Below are positions 63,042 to 64,000 of a stretch of DNA of 64,000 bases, in pieces (the stretch's first letter is position 1; each line of letters begins with the position of its first letter). Source of the DNA: JAPOXR01 sp963664715 (GTDB lineage: Bacteria; Pseudomonadota; Alphaproteobacteria; Rhodobacterales; Rhodobacteraceae); contig CAXXUY010000015.1 in NCBI GenBank assembly GCA_963664715.2, forward strand, positions 124,001 to 188,000, in the 5' to 3' direction. Below the pieces are notes generated by a model, which saw nothing but the letters and a program-made list of their open reading frames with translations, searched no databases and was not told the origin of the DNA. A program made the position numbers and the translations under genes.

Positions 63042-64000
63042 ATGCGACAGATACGCAATCCGCAGGAAATGTTCGGTGAAATCCGCATCGAGGATATCAG
63101 GCTCGATCTCAAATCCAGGGACGACATCCCGGCCCTGCTGATCGGGCTGCAGTTCCTCTATTCCGACGAGGCCTTCCGCGAGCGATTGTTTGCACTCCTC
63201 GACCGGTACATCCTTCCCGGAGTGAGCCGGAAGGTGGGAAGGCCGGGCATGGAGATGTGGCGCATCCTGGTGATGGGTGTGGTCAAGCAGGGTCTGGGCT
63301 GCGATTATGACCGCCTCCACGAACTGGTGAACCAGCACCTCACGCTCCGCCAGTTTCTCGGTCACCCGAAAGCCTGGGACGAGTACCAGTACGAGATGCA
63401 GAACGTGGTCGACAATGTCAGCCTCATGAGCCCGGAACTGCTGGCCCACGTCAATCAACTGATCGTGGAGAGCGGCCATGCGGTCGCAAGAAAAAAGCCT
63501 GGCGCGCCCTTGGCCGGGCGCGCTGATTCCTTCGTGGTCAAGACTGATGTCCATTATCCCACCGATGCCGGCCTCTTGTGGGACGCCATGCGCGGCCTCA
63601 TCCGCGATACCGGCCGGGCCACCACCGCTACCGGTGTTCCGGGCTGGCGCCAGTGGAAGCATCAGAGCCGCCGCCTCAGGAGCCTCTACAACGCCGTCCG
63701 CCGGACCCGGCGGGCCAAGCCCGGAGATGTCGAGGCCTATCTCGATTGCTGCCGCCGGCTGATCGGGCGGGTTGAAGGAACACTTCCTGCCCTTGAGCAG
63801 AAGGGCATCGATACCGGCGGCATCAGGGAGTATCTCGCCCATGCCGTCCGGCAGACCGACCAGACCCGGCGCCGCCTGCTGGAGGGCGAACAGATCCCGC
63901 ATCACGACAAGGTGTTCTCGGTCTTCGAGCCGCATACAAGATGGATCGCCAAGGGCAAGGCCGGCTGTCCGGTCGAACTGGGGGTTCCGGTCTGCATCCT
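63042..64000 (+). CDS. ISNCY-family transposase (5' part, runs off the right edge)
   Basis: 319 codons are visible from the ATG at 63042 (MRQIRNPQEMFGEIRIEDIR). SRDDIPALLIGLQFLYSDEA, ILPGVSRKVGRPGMEMWRIL and DRLHELVNQHLTLRQFLGH are landmarks of the ISNCY (ISDol1-type) transposases. The first catalytic Asp is in VKTDVHYPTDAGLLWDAMRG. The frame is open throughout the visible part, ending at the window edge in CPVELGVPVCIL. Intactness of the element cannot be judged. Confidence 0.85.
   Translation, partial: MRQIRNPQEMFGEIRIEDIRLDLKSRDDIPALLIGLQFLYSDEAFRERLFALLDRYILPGVSRKVGRPGMEMWRILVMGVVKQGLGCDYDRLHELVNQHLTLRQFLGHPKAWDEYQYEMQNVVDNVSLMSPELLAHVNQLIVESGHAVARKKPGAPLAGRADSFVVKTDVHYPTDAGLLWDAMRGLIRDTGRATTATGVPGWRQWKHQSRRLRSLYNAVRRTRRAKPGDVEAYLDCCRRLIGRVEGTLPALEQKGIDTGGIREYLAHAVRQTDQTRRRLLEGEQIPHHDKVFSVFEPHTRWIAKGKAGCPVELGVPVCI

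Noticed and set aside
1..64000. CRISPR arrays, tRNA or rRNA genes, riboswitches, replication origin
   Set aside because: No regularly spaced repeats, T-loop/anticodon patterns, rRNA segments or iterated DnaA-type sites were seen by eye; short tRNAs could still be missed without a dedicated search.

Overview
The window looks like the chromosome of an alphaproteobacterium. The F0 operon has the order atpI-atpB-atpE-b'-b with the b and b' subunits split, as in that class. The backbone is moderately GC-rich, and ABC uptake operons are controlled by LacI- and ROK-type regulators. Roughly half the window is ordinary, intact chromosome. The rest is a layered graveyard of mobile elements. This combination is common in host-associated or metagenome-derived alphaproteobacteria, but the taxonomic placement is inference.

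Layout. 1-7.5 kb: an ArsR-type regulator at the left edge, the ATP synthase F0 genes with a terminator, an Ada-like AraC/alkyltransferase, endonuclease III, a PfkB-family kinase and a secreted 5'-nucleotidase-type phosphatase. 7.5-13.7 kb: an eroded strip with pentapeptide-repeat pseudogenes, a secreted peptidoglycan-binding protein, a family of about 100-bp palindromic repeats and an ISKra4 fragment. 13.7-26 kb: a carbohydrate ABC operon with a GH63 hydrolase and a divergent LacI regulator, then an M29/NicX-like protein, an ExeM-type nuclease and a PhyH dioxygenase. 26-34.9 kb: an IS1634 relic carrying transposon copy A, then hipBA. 35-42.7 kb: a seven-gene ROK-M20-ABC-YhfX-SIS operon on the minus strand. 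43-64 kb: a pile of IS1380, IS630, IS1634, IS21, ISKra4 and ISNCY elements, transposon copy B, a large RecD-like helicase-nuclease and a zinc-ribbon/HEPN-like gene.

The most interesting object is a 4,178-bp four-gene transposon, called Tn4178 here. It lies in two apparently identical inverted copies at 27830-32007 and 50470-54647, each flanked by its own perfect 5-bp target duplication (CCAAG and GAGGG). It encodes a zinc-ribbon-like protein, a DDE transposase of the Mu/TniA/IS481 kind, an ExeA/TniB-like AAA ATPase and a DUF3991/TOPRIM (primase-like) protein, the last three with overlapping stop and start codons. Both copies sit inside transposase genes (IS1634 and IS630). Three further solitary left-end relics of related elements begin with TGTAG at 13066, 34634 and 44237, and each abruptly truncates a transposase gene (ISKra4, IS1634 and IS1380). 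So all five recognisable insertions of this family lie in other elements' transposase genes, which suggests it may home on resident insertion sequences.

Other mobile elements are mostly dead. IS21 has lost its IstB P-loop and has a frameshifted istA. IS1634 has two in-frame amber codons. IS1380 has a nonsense codon and a lost 3' end. ISKra4 has a deletion plus frameshift. All calls come from reading the sequence; no database search was run.
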